Part shown: positions 1 through 8,328 of the stretch, piece after piece | How positions within the stretch are numbered: the first letter of the stretch is position 1 | How the letters are laid out: each line of letters begins with the position of its first letter | Assembly: GCA_009663005.1 (NCBI GenBank) | Contig: CM018914.1 | Span: 14,813,200-14,855,387, forward strand | Source: Actinidia chinensis | Lineage: Eukaryota; Streptophyta; Magnoliopsida; Ericales; Actinidiaceae | DNA length: 42,188 bases | Direction of reading: 5' to 3' | Made by a program: the position numbers and the translations under genes | Notes under the pieces: generated by a model | Databases searched by the model: none | Told to the model about the DNA's origin: nothing | What the model saw: only the letters and a program-made list of their open reading frames with translations

Positions 1-152
1 AGCATACATCGAACTTCCAACTAAGCTTGCATAAGGAACTTGAGCTATGTAATCACGTTCCTCTTAAGTACTCGGAGACAACGAAGCACTCAACTTGAAG
101 TGTGGAGCCAATGTTGTACTCACCGATTTTGAGTTGCCATCCATGCCAAATC
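1..152 (-). pseudogene. Ty1/copia reverse transcriptase relic, downstream part
   Basis: Read on the minus strand, this stretch continues the reverse transcriptase domain that begins at 3805-4405. The frame just left of the AAATC repeat has the residues normally found downstream of the copia RT catalytic core: a leucine-aspartate pair near the insertion point, then HFKLSASLSPSTQEERDY and a V-P-Y-A-S-L-V-G-S block that matches the conserved VPY(S/A)xxVGSLMY region of copia polyproteins. The protein would normally copy retrotransposon RNA into DNA inside virus-like particles. The fragment runs off the left edge of the window and is cut from its upstream half by the solo LTR at 153-3804, so it is not functional. 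The family assignment rests on motif recall, not on a search. Confidence 0.8.
148..152. repeat. Target-site duplication AAATC, left copy
   Basis: AAATC directly precedes the TGTCACAATCC end of the solo LTR. The identical five bases follow the other end at 3805-3809. Five bases is the standard duplication size for LTR retrotransposons. Confidence 0.85.
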
Positions 153-1384
153 TGTCACAATCCCCAACCTAAACACATATTAATGCTAATTAGATGGATG
201 TGATCGCACATGCCACCATGCCTGCGAACGACTCCTGATAGTCTCTCACATACTCAAATGACTACGTGATATTATTAAACTTTCACTTGAAATTAAAACC
301 AAACACTATAATATTAACTATATCCTACACTAACATATAAACATTCCCTTTGTAAATTTAATTACATTATACAACCACGTAAAAACTAGACAAAACTGTA
401 TAAAGGCGAGAACTATCCCGGTCCTGCCTCTGACTCAACCTCGACCAAGAAGATCACCACGTCTAGGATCGCAACCACAGTGAACCAGATAACTTCTATA
501 TCAACCTCACCTGCCAAAAAGGTCTTTGTGGGTGTGAGCTAATAATTCAACGTGCTCACAAACAGATAATAAAATCATATGAAATGATATAGAAACAAGA
601 CCGATCCAGCATAGATATCCAAGCAATGATAATCCCAACAATAAATACAATGATAAAGAAACAACATAGTCCAAAAGATATCCAGCCATGACTAATACTA
701 GCAATAAAATAATGTCATGCATAATGCATCACCCCATTGGCGCGCAAGTTTAGATAACGTTTGGCCCAAATAATCGACGGCATCGTTATCAAGGATGTCC
801 CACTTTAACACCCTTAGGATGTCCCACTTATAACCTCCTGTTAAGATCAACCCCCACTCGTCGGTTAATCATTAGTTTAGGCCCCACATTGGCATAACCT
901 TTCTCCAGTGCAATGCAACGCAACAACATGCAATTCACCCTCATTTTATATATAATCAATCATCAACAATATCATTCACAATCATGTATATATAATCACA
1001 CATCCACATGTCATCAAAGGCAATCAAATTCCAATATAATAAGACTAAACATCTGTATTTAATTTCCCACCTGCCACCTCATATGTAATATCATTATCAA
1101 CATGATAATAATCATCTCATAATATAATCACACCATCAATCAATATACCTCATAGATTATTTATCACACCGACTATAAAAGACCAAAAGTAAATTAGTAT
1201 GAATAAGACTCTATATCCCAACCTGTTACCACGCTTACAAATTGATTGAGCACTCTTTCGTTCAACTATAGTAATGATTCCGCTTTATCACCTATAACAC
1301 AAATAATTCACATAATTAATGGCAATCCTATAACTACTGTATAAAACTGTATAATCTCGCCCAATGGTTTCGCATTAAATGCTA

Positions 1385-1633
1385 TGTAGAAAATAGACGA
1401 AGAGAAATATGTAAAATCAATATTATAATTTCACACCAATTACATAAGGCCTATTTATAGGAACATCTAGAATGATGAGCTAAGCAATGCCTATCATCAT
1501 TACAAATCTACAAAAGGGCTATCAGTCACCAATGGTGACTCCAAATCTTCACCAATGTTAGGTCTACCTAACATTGTTAGGCTACCTACCAATAGGCTAC
1601 CTAACATTGTATTGCTACTTTTAATTTCCAACA
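1385..1633 (-). repeat. 3' LTR of the short copia element
   Basis: On the minus strand it begins TGTTGGAAATTAAAAGTAGC at 1633, next to the polypurine tract, and ends ...TCTACA at 1385. It pairs with 2488-2742. The copies differ by many small indels. Confidence 0.75.
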
Positions 1634-1655
1634 CTCCCCCCCTTCCCCAAAAAAG
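1634..1655 (-). promoter_or_regulatory. Polypurine tract of the short copia element
   Basis: On the minus strand this reads as a run of G and A ending GGAAGGGGGGGAGTG directly before the LTR start TGTTGG. This is the usual position of the plus-strand primer in LTR retroelements. Confidence 0.65.
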
Positions 1656-1904
1656 CTTGGGGCAAGATAGCCACGGAGACCAACTTACTAAGAGAAGTCT
1701 TTAACAATGATGAACCAATGGTTTAGTGAACCTGTCAGCTGCTTGCTCTGAGGACGAACAGAAGTGTGGAGTGTAATTTTTCGCCAACGAACTTTCTTTC
1801 ACTGTTCTTCTCCCGATGAAGTGAACATCCACGTCGATTTGTTTTTGGTGCGCTCATGGAGGTACTGAATCAGAGGTCACATAATGGCAAGACTTGTTAT
1901 CACA
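1656..1904 (-). pseudogene. Copia RNase H C-terminal relic
   Basis: The minus strand reads the end of the copia RT-RNase H polyprotein. CDNKS, with a conserved catalytic Asp, is at 1891-1904, followed by degraded matches to the (H)IDVDVHFIR-type block near 1810-1840 and an F-T-K-P-L block near 1717-1731, which normally closes the RNase H domain. The order and spacing fit the family. RNase H degrades the RNA template during reverse transcription. Frame shifts and stops interrupt the reading, and everything upstream of CDNKS (gag, protease, integrase, most of RT) is missing, so this is a relic. The sequence ends in the polypurine tract, as expected at a polyprotein terminus. Confidence 0.7.
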
Positions 1905-2084
1905 GAACAAGGTAGATGAGCCAGCAGCGGGAAGACCAACTCAGTCAGTAAGGAACGAAGCCACAGAAGCTATAGGACGGCAGCAGGAAGGAATCTCCAG
2001 AAGGTTTGGCGGAAGCTCCAAAAGGCAAGCAAAGGTGCTTGCAGAAAGCTCCAAGAGGCTGCAGGAAGCTCCAGGAGCGGAAAA

Positions 2085-2250
2085 ATCAACACGCTCCCGC
2101 ACGTGTGCGGATATGCCAAACACGCGGATTACGGAAAGGGGAAACGCGTGAGAAACAAAATATGGGTGTGGAAAAAATCCAACACGCTCCCGCACATGTG
2201 GCAACGCCTAACACGTGAATTACGGAAATAGGAAAAATGTGAGAATGACC
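2085..2250. repeat. Two-copy repeat of about 90 bp in the element leader
   Basis: Both copies contain AACACGCTCCCGCAC followed about 30 bp later by GATTACGGAAA or GAATTACGGAAA and a GTGAGAA end (about 2086-2155 and 2177-2246). They lie in the untranslated leader of the short copia element. The surrounding 2000-2400 also carries shorter repeats built on GGCTGCAGGA and GGCAGCAAG. Confidence 0.65.
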
Positions 2251-2473
2251 ATATCTGGGGCAGCTAAGGGCGCAAACCGACAGCCCGGGGCAGCAAGGGC
2301 TGCAAATGGGCAAAAGGCGGTTGCACGGAGCACCAAGGGGCAAGCCAACACCCAGCAGCAAGAGGCTGCAGGAGCAACAAGGGGATAAAACACCCAACAA
2401 CAATATCCGGCGACAGCAGAGCCGGTCGGCCGGAGGCGGGAGGAATGGGAAAAGCAGACCAAGAAATAGCTTT

Positions 2474-2486
2474 GGCTCTGATACCA
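2474..2486 (-). promoter_or_regulatory. tRNA-iMet primer-binding site
   Basis: GGCTCTGATACCA is the reverse complement of TGGTATCAGAGCC, complementary to the 3' end of plant initiator methionine tRNA. It abuts the right LTR, so minus-strand DNA synthesis of this element would start here. Confidence 0.85.
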
Positions 2487-2487
2487 A

Positions 2488-2742
2488 GTAGAAAAAAATA
2501 GAAAGAATGAGAAAAATATGTATTCAATATATATTTCCACCAATTACATAAGGCCTATTCTAGGGCAAAACTAGAGATGATGAGACTAAGCAATGAGATC
2601 ATCTCATCATCACAAAGTCTACAAAATGGCTAGCAAGTCACAAATGTGACTCCAAATCTTCAAAACAATGTTTAGGCTACTAACATGTAGGATCTCCTAA
2701 CCAATAGGCTACTCAACATTGTCGCTACTTTTATTTCCACTA
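2488..2742 (-). repeat. 5' LTR of the short copia element
   Basis: Direct repeat of 1385-1633, placed beside the primer-binding site. The outer end (near TTTATTTCCAC, 2731-2740) is eroded relative to the other LTR. Confidence 0.75.
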
Positions 2743-3804
2743 GCTATCAATATAAACTAGTAAATTTTCAAGGCGATCAGGACCAATTTTCCCCGGGTTT
2801 TTAGTATCACCTAAACGCACGCTTCGAAATTCTACCGATCACCACTTCATGGACCACGCATTTTATCTTTATAATTAGGTAAATTGACCCTATAATCGAT
2901 CTGGAACACTGAAAAAAATAGAAGAAAACGACGATCCACACGACCCAAAATTCCTCCGATTGAGCAATTTTAACTAAGTACACCATAAGGCCATGCTTGA
3001 CCACACTGGGATTATTTCCAGCCTGTGGCAGCCATGAGAACCCAACAGAAGCTGCGCATTCAGCTCTCTGTTTCTGTAATTCTTTTCTGTCTTTCTCTAG
3101 TCTTATTAATCAATTCTTACCAACCAGTATTGTATAATAAATATGTATAAAACATTAGATTTTCGATTATATCTAACAAATTTCTATAACTCATTAATAA
3201 ATTCAAAGATAAAAATTCAAAGAAAGAGAGTATAACTTACCTAAAATAGAATTTCTTTCTCCTTCTTTCCCTCTCACTTGCTCTCTCTTCTCTCCAATTT
3301 TTCTTCCCTCTCTCAATCTCCTTTCTTTCTTTCTATCTGTTTTTTCTTTTCCTTTTTTCTGGTTCTCTAGATATATCATTACATATAATATATAGGCACA
3401 AGAAAGGAATCGGCGAGGGTGCCCTCTGACTAAGCCAAATTTGTTTTCTTTTCAAAATTAAACCTTTTTCTCTAATTTTGAAATCTCTTTATTTTCATCA
3501 ATAACGTTGTAAGTTTCAATTTGAACCCCACCACTTACACACACCACACTCCCAAAACACTCCAAACACTCCCACACAGTTTCAAACATGCACCTAACAG
3601 TATAATTACTCTCACTTAGGCTAAGTAATTAGTTTGGATTAAGCTAATTATCACCCGCTAATTACGTTTTTTAAAAAAAAATGAAATCCCACCACCACTC
3701 ACATTCATTAAACTAAGTTAATTAAGCGGCCTTTAATTAGCATAAGTATCGTATCTAAAGACTATAATTAAGCTAATTGCGGACGTTAGGATTAGGGTCT
3801 CACA

Positions 3805-3809
3805 AAATC
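3805..3809. repeat. Target-site duplication AAATC, right copy
   Basis: AAATC follows the GGGTCTCACA end of the solo LTR and matches 148-152 exactly. Removing the insertion and one copy of the repeat rejoins the copia RT reading. Confidence 0.85.
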
Positions 3810-4405
3810 GTCAAGCACTTTCTTAAAATACGCTTTATGTGTAAGGTGAACAATGCCGTTCACCGCATCCTTTGCAATCTTCATAACCAGTATTTCTTTG
3901 CCTCTCCTAGATCCTTTCATTCAAATTCCTATTCCACTTGGAGTTGAAGTACCTCTCTCCACCTTCCGTTTACGCCCACTAACATATGATGACATATAAA
4001 GTAAATAAATAAAGGACCCATCAAGAAAACTTTTTGAAATACACACAGTGAGTAAATTGACTCTTGTGTACTTTTGTCCAAGCCATAAAGTGATCAAAAC
4101 TGCCCCTAGGTGGTAACTCTTTCAATCAATAAGAGACTCTCATTTGCCCAAACAAAATTTCCTAACCAGAACCTAAAACCTATAAGGTTGAGACTTATAT
4201 ATCTCTTCTTCCAAATTACCATGGACGAACGCCATTTTCACATCCAATTGAGCCAATTCCAAATCATACTGATGCTACTAAAAAGTAGCAAAATTCGAAT
4301 TGGAAGCATGCTTGACACCGGAGAAAATACCTCATTGTAATCGATGCTTCCGTTGCGCGTTAAACCCCTTGGTCTCAATATAGCTTTGAAAGTGAATATC
4401 ATCTT
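3805..4405 (-). pseudogene. Ty1/copia reverse transcriptase relic, upstream part
   Basis: On the minus strand the frame starting near 4405 reads the copia RT fingers/palm entry, with DYNEVFSPV at about 4316-4342 and a following I-R-I-L-L-L stretch. The QLDVK-to-FLHG-like region lies just below and a Y-G-F-type proline/phenylalanine block follows. The catalytic YVDD region maps to about 3981-4003 but has lost a base and shifted frame, so the active-site aspartates are not both readable. Downstream residues resembling the GEAKKILGM-type and LTHKAYxKKVL-type blocks reach the AAATC repeat, then continue at 152-1. No upstream gag, protease or integrase is attached. The reading is directly joined at about 4405-4412 to an LTR of a different type, so this is the stub of a deleted element. 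Confidence 0.85.
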
Positions 4406-4409
4406 GTCA

Positions 4410-5652
4410 TTGGGGTTTTTCAAAAAATTTGTAACTATTATAATTAAAATAATCTAATCAATGGAACAGTAAATCAATCAAGATATAGCAATGCAAGTTA
4501 AGGTTCAAAGTAAGGCAAAAAAGTTACACCAAGATTTACCGAGAGTTCAACCACAAACTTTGTGGTCTACGTCTCCCCAGACCTCCATCGAAGTCTCCTT
4601 CTACTATGCAATCAACAATTACAAAGTAGGGCATGCTGAATTAACCAAGTGCTCCGCTCACTTTTACACAAGAACTTCTCCAGAGTTTCTTCCAAGTGGT
4701 TTTTGTCCAAGACCCACTTCAACTTACAAGGTTTGTTTATACAATGAGAACACTCAAACTCTCAATAACAAGTGTATGAAGGTTATACAAGTGAAAGATA
4801 AACTCTCTATGAAGCGTATATAGGGATTGAATAGCTTAATGAATGCCAACATTTAGGACAAAAGGAATTTCTTAGAAATGTAAGGAATTTTCAGCTCCGT
4901 TGGAGGTAGTTGGGGCTCATTAAATGCGAGTTTAGACTTTTCAGCGTTCAAAAAATAGCCGTTATGTGTCGACACCTTCTGCGATGTTTGGGGTTTCTGT
5001 GTTTCATGTGTCAACTCTCCAAGAACATGTGTGGACACCTTCTGCGCTATATGAGGCTACTGGTTTCATGTGTCGACTCTTTCAAGAACATGTGTCGACA
5101 CTTCAAGCCTTCATTCTTCAGTGCTTGCTTTCTGTCTCGTTGTGTCGACACCTTAACTTCCAAGGGTCGACTCTTGATAATAAGTTTTCCAAACTTTGGC
5201 ATTCTGATCACATGATGTTGGCACATAAGATTATGTGTCGACTCCTGATCATTCATTCTTAGAATTTGGCATATGTCTATGTTGTGTCGAATCCTTAAAA
5301 ACCCATGTGTCGACCCTTGCTTCAAGATTTTAAAATTTTTGCACTGTCTCATGTGTGACTCTTCAAACCCGTTGTGTGACACTTTCATTTCCAGACTCAA
5401 GTCTACGATTTCATGTTGTCGACACTTTCATTCCAGACTCAAGTCTACTGTCTTCATGTGTGAATCTTAAACTCACTTGTCGACACTTCTTGCCCAGGAA
5501 AGTTCAGCTTTGCAGACTTAATCCAATTCTTCTTCATTGAATTGTTGTGATCTAATGGATAATTAAAGTACAACAAAATCTGCACAACTAAGTAGATCAT
5601 AAATTACTTAACACAGGTTCTTGTTATTATCAAAATGAAGGAATGATCAACA
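4410..5652 (-). mobile_element. Sirevirus-like copia 3' LTR
   Basis: On the minus strand the LTR starts TGTTGATCATTCCTTC at 5652, directly after a polypurine tract. It runs about 1.24 kb to a GAAAAACCCCAAT stretch near 4410 that resembles the last part of long copia (Sirevirus-type) LTRs. Long LTRs over 1 kb and the (A)GGGGGAGA tract with the preceding GTCATC fit that group. The far end lacks the final CA and is fused to the RT relic, with no primer-binding site between them. The LTR is therefore truncated, or the two pieces were joined by deletion. Its middle holds a cluster of GTCGAC palindromes (separate entry). The small open frames in it have no recognisable product. Confidence 0.65.
4964..5486. 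repeat. Cluster of TGTCGAC palindromic motifs inside the LTR
   Basis: About nine exact GTCGAC hexamers, mostly as TGTGTCGACAC or TGTGTCGACTC, lie in roughly 520 bp (for example near 4967, 5070, 5092, 5141, 5165, 5236, 5308, 5417 and 5480). At least three one-base variants (TGTGTCAAC, TGTGTGGAC, TGTCGAAT) lie between them. The intervening sequence is irregular, so this is not a simple tandem repeat. Confidence 0.8.
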
Positions 5653-5668
5653 ATCTCCCCCTTTGGTG
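5653..5668 (-). promoter_or_regulatory. Polypurine tract of the Sirevirus-like element
   Basis: The minus strand reads CCAAAGGGGGAGATT immediately before the LTR start TGTTGATC, preceded by TTTTTTGTCATCCA. This is the typical 3' end of the internal region in such elements. Confidence 0.75.
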
Positions 5669-7088
5669 GATGACAAAAAACTTTATCCGATTATGAGCAA
5701 ATAAATTTAGAAACTACAATTATCTTAGTGGCATATAACAATTTAGAAATCTATACCAGATATTGCTCCCCTTTATTTTATAATTTGCACTTAATGCTCT
5801 CCCTGCTCTTGATCAGACCCAATTCTCATTGCAATTTCATTAGAGCATTAAAAAGATTATCCATTTCACTATTCAAAACTTCCTAATTTATTGAGACCAT
5901 GCATAAATACCATCTCTTATTGAGATACCTCTCGGGATACCAAATATTATTGCTTTCTCCCCTTTTGTCAAGTCACAACAATAGTTAGTTATGACATTAT
6001 TAAGCCATGGAGTTATAAAATCATGACGAAACATGAAACCAAAACAATAGGATGATCACCAAAACCATTAAACTATCAAGTACTATGAGCATGACACAAA
6101 TGTAAGCAATGAACAAGCAATTAGGCAACGAACAATGGCATGAGATAAGATTGACCATAAAGTATTAGTTGCTGTTGCAATGAAGGTATCTACCCGAATT
6201 TAAACAAAATTAGAGAAAACTATCCCACAATCACTTACAAAACGTCATACAACATTGAGTGAAGTGACATGACATGAGAGGATGGTATTTTATGTGGGGA
6301 GAGGCAGTGTGGTTTAGGGATGTGGGTTAGGATGAGAGGAATATCCATGGTGTTGGAGGAATTTCTGCCCTTCCCGTTGTCTCAGCGCTATTTTGTGACA
6401 GTTTGCAAATAAGAGGGGGGGGGACATCAGATCCTTGGCAGACGAGTCCTTTCCTCTGACTTCAACATCTTGCGCAGCATTTCACTTTCTTTATTTCTTG
6501 GTCACCTTCTCACCTTCTTCCTCATTGTCTCATCCTTTTCAATTGTTTTTTCTCCTTCTTATTCTCATCCTCTTTCTAGCTTTTCATCTAATTCCATGTT
6601 CTTTTGCTGTTCTCAGTCATGACCACCTCCTTTTCAATTTACTTCCTTTCCCAAACGCCACATCATTGTTGCAGCCATTGTCGGACTTTCTTTATTCAAT
6701 TTTTGCAAAAGTTCCATTACTTGAACAATATAAACCACCAATTTCCATTTCATTGCCCTAAGAAGGAGCTTTTTCCTTTGAAGCACTTTCCTCACCATTT
6801 TTCTTGGTTTGTTTTTGTTGGGGTTTCGGATTTAGGAGTCCATTTGTGTTTTTCAGATATAACCCTTCTTTTAGAGTCTGTTCATTGTATGCATTCACTA
6901 ATGGTTTGGGGCGGGGTTCTCTTCTCATTGTTCAAGTCAAGCTTGACAATATTTGAAGGACTTAGTCAGAATATTCCATAGTAGGTAAGCTAATTTGGCC
7001 ATGTGTTGGACTTGAACAGGTGATCCAAAATAAATAGGGGCAAAATCAAGGCTTAGAATCGGTAATATAAGCACACAAAAGAATAATT
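5669..7088. other. Probable 3' internal region of the Sirevirus-like element; no gene supported
   Basis: Position (upstream of the polypurine tract on the minus strand) suggests the 3' untranslated or envelope-like part of the Sirevirus-like element, but no conserved domain is recognised. The plus strand of 6435-6980 is pyrimidine-rich, so its minus-strand frames are lysine/glutamate-rich and its plus-strand frames are hydrophobic. Both are explained by composition. The region ends at the assembly gap. Confidence 0.35.
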
Positions 7089-7188
7089 NNNNNNNNNNNN
7101 NNNNNNNNNNNNNNNNNNNNNNNNNNNNNNNNNNNNNNNNNNNNNNNNNNNNNNNNNNNNNNNNNNNNNNNNNNNNNNNNNNNNNNNN
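7089..7188. other. Assembly gap of 100 N
   Basis: Exactly 100 N, the usual placeholder for a gap of unknown size. Satellite sequence begins immediately to its right, so the left edge of the array is hidden here and may be collapsed. Confidence 0.99.
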
Positions 7189-7215
7189 TGTTTCTCAGTT
7201 TTAAAATCGAATATA

Positions 7216-8328
7216 GGTGATATTGGTAACTGTTTAATTTTTGTTTTTGTATGTTATTTTGTTAATTTATTAATGGAACGGAAACTGTTTGTGTTGCAAA
7301 AATAAATGAAAACAAGGCTAAAGTTTTCACTATTTTTGAAAAATAGGTGAAAATAAGAAAAAGTTGTTTTTGTTTTGTTTTACAAAGTATGTACAAATCT
7401 TTTTATCTAAATTTTTTAACCTCCACTACTACGCTCCTACTCCTCATCCTCACCACCACCGCCTCCTCCTCCACTACCTCATCCACCGCCCACCCACTGC
7501 CACCACCACATCCTTCTCCTCCTCCTCCTCCACTGCCGCCTCTCCAACCATCACCATCAAAGCCAAAACAACCTCATCACTCCACAGCCGGCGCCTCCTA
7601 TTCATCCTAAACCACTGCCGCCGCCACCACCGCCACCTCAACCACCACCACCGCCGCCACCACTGCCTCGTCCTATCACCACCGCCACCACCGCGCCTCG
7701 TCCTCCCCACCACCACCACCTCCACACCACCACCTCCACCGCCGCCTCCTACAGTAGTATCCACCTCCTCCACCATAAATACACATCACCACCAACCTCA
7801 CCTCCACCACAACCTCCTCCTTCCACCATTGCCTCACCACCACCACCGCCCTCTTTACTCCACCACCGCCTCAAAACACCTCCACCGCCACCTCTACAAT
7901 ACCTCTCGCCACCAAACTGCCTCACCATTCACACCACCTGCCGCTACCTTCACCGCCACCTTCTCCTCCACCACCACAGCTGCCACCTTCCAACGGCCAC
8001 CATCACTTACCTCATCCACCACCACTTCTCCACCTCCACCACACACACCTCAACCATCTCCTCTTCTCCACCTCCACCCACCTTCTCCATCACCCCTCAC
8101 CATCCACCACCTTCTCACCTCCTTCCTCCAACACTGCCTCAACCACACACTTTGTTTTTAAATAATTTAAAGTAGGTAAAACCAAAATATTTTTGTTTTT
8201 AAAACGTTTTAAAAAAGTGGAAACACATACATACTTTTAGTTTTGTTTTACAAAAATAAACAAAAACAAAACAAAAATTAAACAAACACAAAAAATAGAA
8301 AAAACAAAAAACGTACCAAAACATCCCC
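7216..8328 (+). mobile_element. PIF/Harbinger-like non-autonomous TIR element, copy 1, CCACC-rich core
   Basis: The left end reads GGTGATATTGGTAACTGTTT. The right end, reverse-complemented, reads GGGGATGTTTTGGTACGT. These match the ends of two other copies in this window (18805-19173 and 24525-25788). The right flank is TAA, the left a degraded ATA; a three-base TAA/TTA duplication with a GGG-TGTTTGG terminus is characteristic of PIF/Harbinger and Tourist elements. About 200 bp at the left and 170 bp at the right form AT-rich subterminal regions. The 720-bp core (about 7425-8150) is an irregular CCACC/CCTCC/CCGCC repeat. No transposase is encoded. It sits inside a satellite unit: the left flank ends AAAATCGAATAT and the right flank continues AGAATGAGATTGACCC. 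Confidence 0.75.
7425..8155. repeat. CCACC-rich irregular core of TIR element copy 1
   Basis: C-rich trinucleotide-like sequence, strongly strand-asymmetric. It yields long frames rich in Pro, His, Thr and Ser on the plus strand (up to 265 codons) and Gly/Val/Arg on the minus strand. These are explained by composition. One frame contains short runs such as SPPPPPSLL, reminiscent of hydroxyproline-rich wall proteins, so capture and decay of an extensin-like gene piece is possible but unproven. Confidence 0.85.

Larger units (their letters stand above)
1385..2742 (-). mobile_element. Short copia-derived LTR element, large internal deletion
   Basis: Two direct repeats of about 250 bp (1385-1633 and 2488-2742) share long blocks such as CCAATTACATAAGGCCTAT and TGACTCCAAATCTTC. 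On the minus strand the primer-binding site TGGTATCAGAGCC lies next to the right repeat (2474-2486) and a G-rich polypurine tract lies next to the left repeat (1634-1655), which fixes the orientation. The interior is only about 0.85 kb: a leader with internal repeats, then the C-terminal end of a copia RNase H. It is therefore a deletion derivative of an autonomous copia element, TRIM-like in size. Likely target duplication GCTA(T) at 1381-1385 and 2743-2747, exact limits uncertain. It is nested in the gypsy-type solo LTR. Confidence 0.8.
153..3804 (-). mobile_element. Gypsy-type solo LTR, itself interrupted
   Basis: On the minus strand the sequence starts TGTGAGACCCTAATCC at 3804 and ends GGGGATTGTGACA at 153, a typical TG...CA LTR of the kind found in plant Ty3/gypsy elements. 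Direct repeats AAATC flank it exactly (148-152 and 3805-3809), and the copia RT reading resumes on both sides, which proves an insertion. No internal coding region, primer site or second LTR of this element is seen, so it is best read as a solo LTR left by LTR-LTR recombination. After subtracting the nested element at 1385-2742 its length is about 2.3 kb. A CT-rich stretch at 3255-3365 and a CA-rich stretch at 3527-3600 lie inside it. No gene is supported in it. Confidence 0.75.

Noticed and set aside
6435..6981. Plus-strand frames with Phe/Leu/Ser-rich, membrane-like sequence
   Set aside because: They are explained by a pyrimidine-rich stretch that is antisense to the likely retroelement direction; no start context or family match.
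7364..8161. 265-codon plus-strand frame rich in Pro, His, Thr and Ser
   Set aside because: It lies wholly in the CCACC core of a TIR element; low-complexity composition keeps stops away in several frames and the core length differs between copies.
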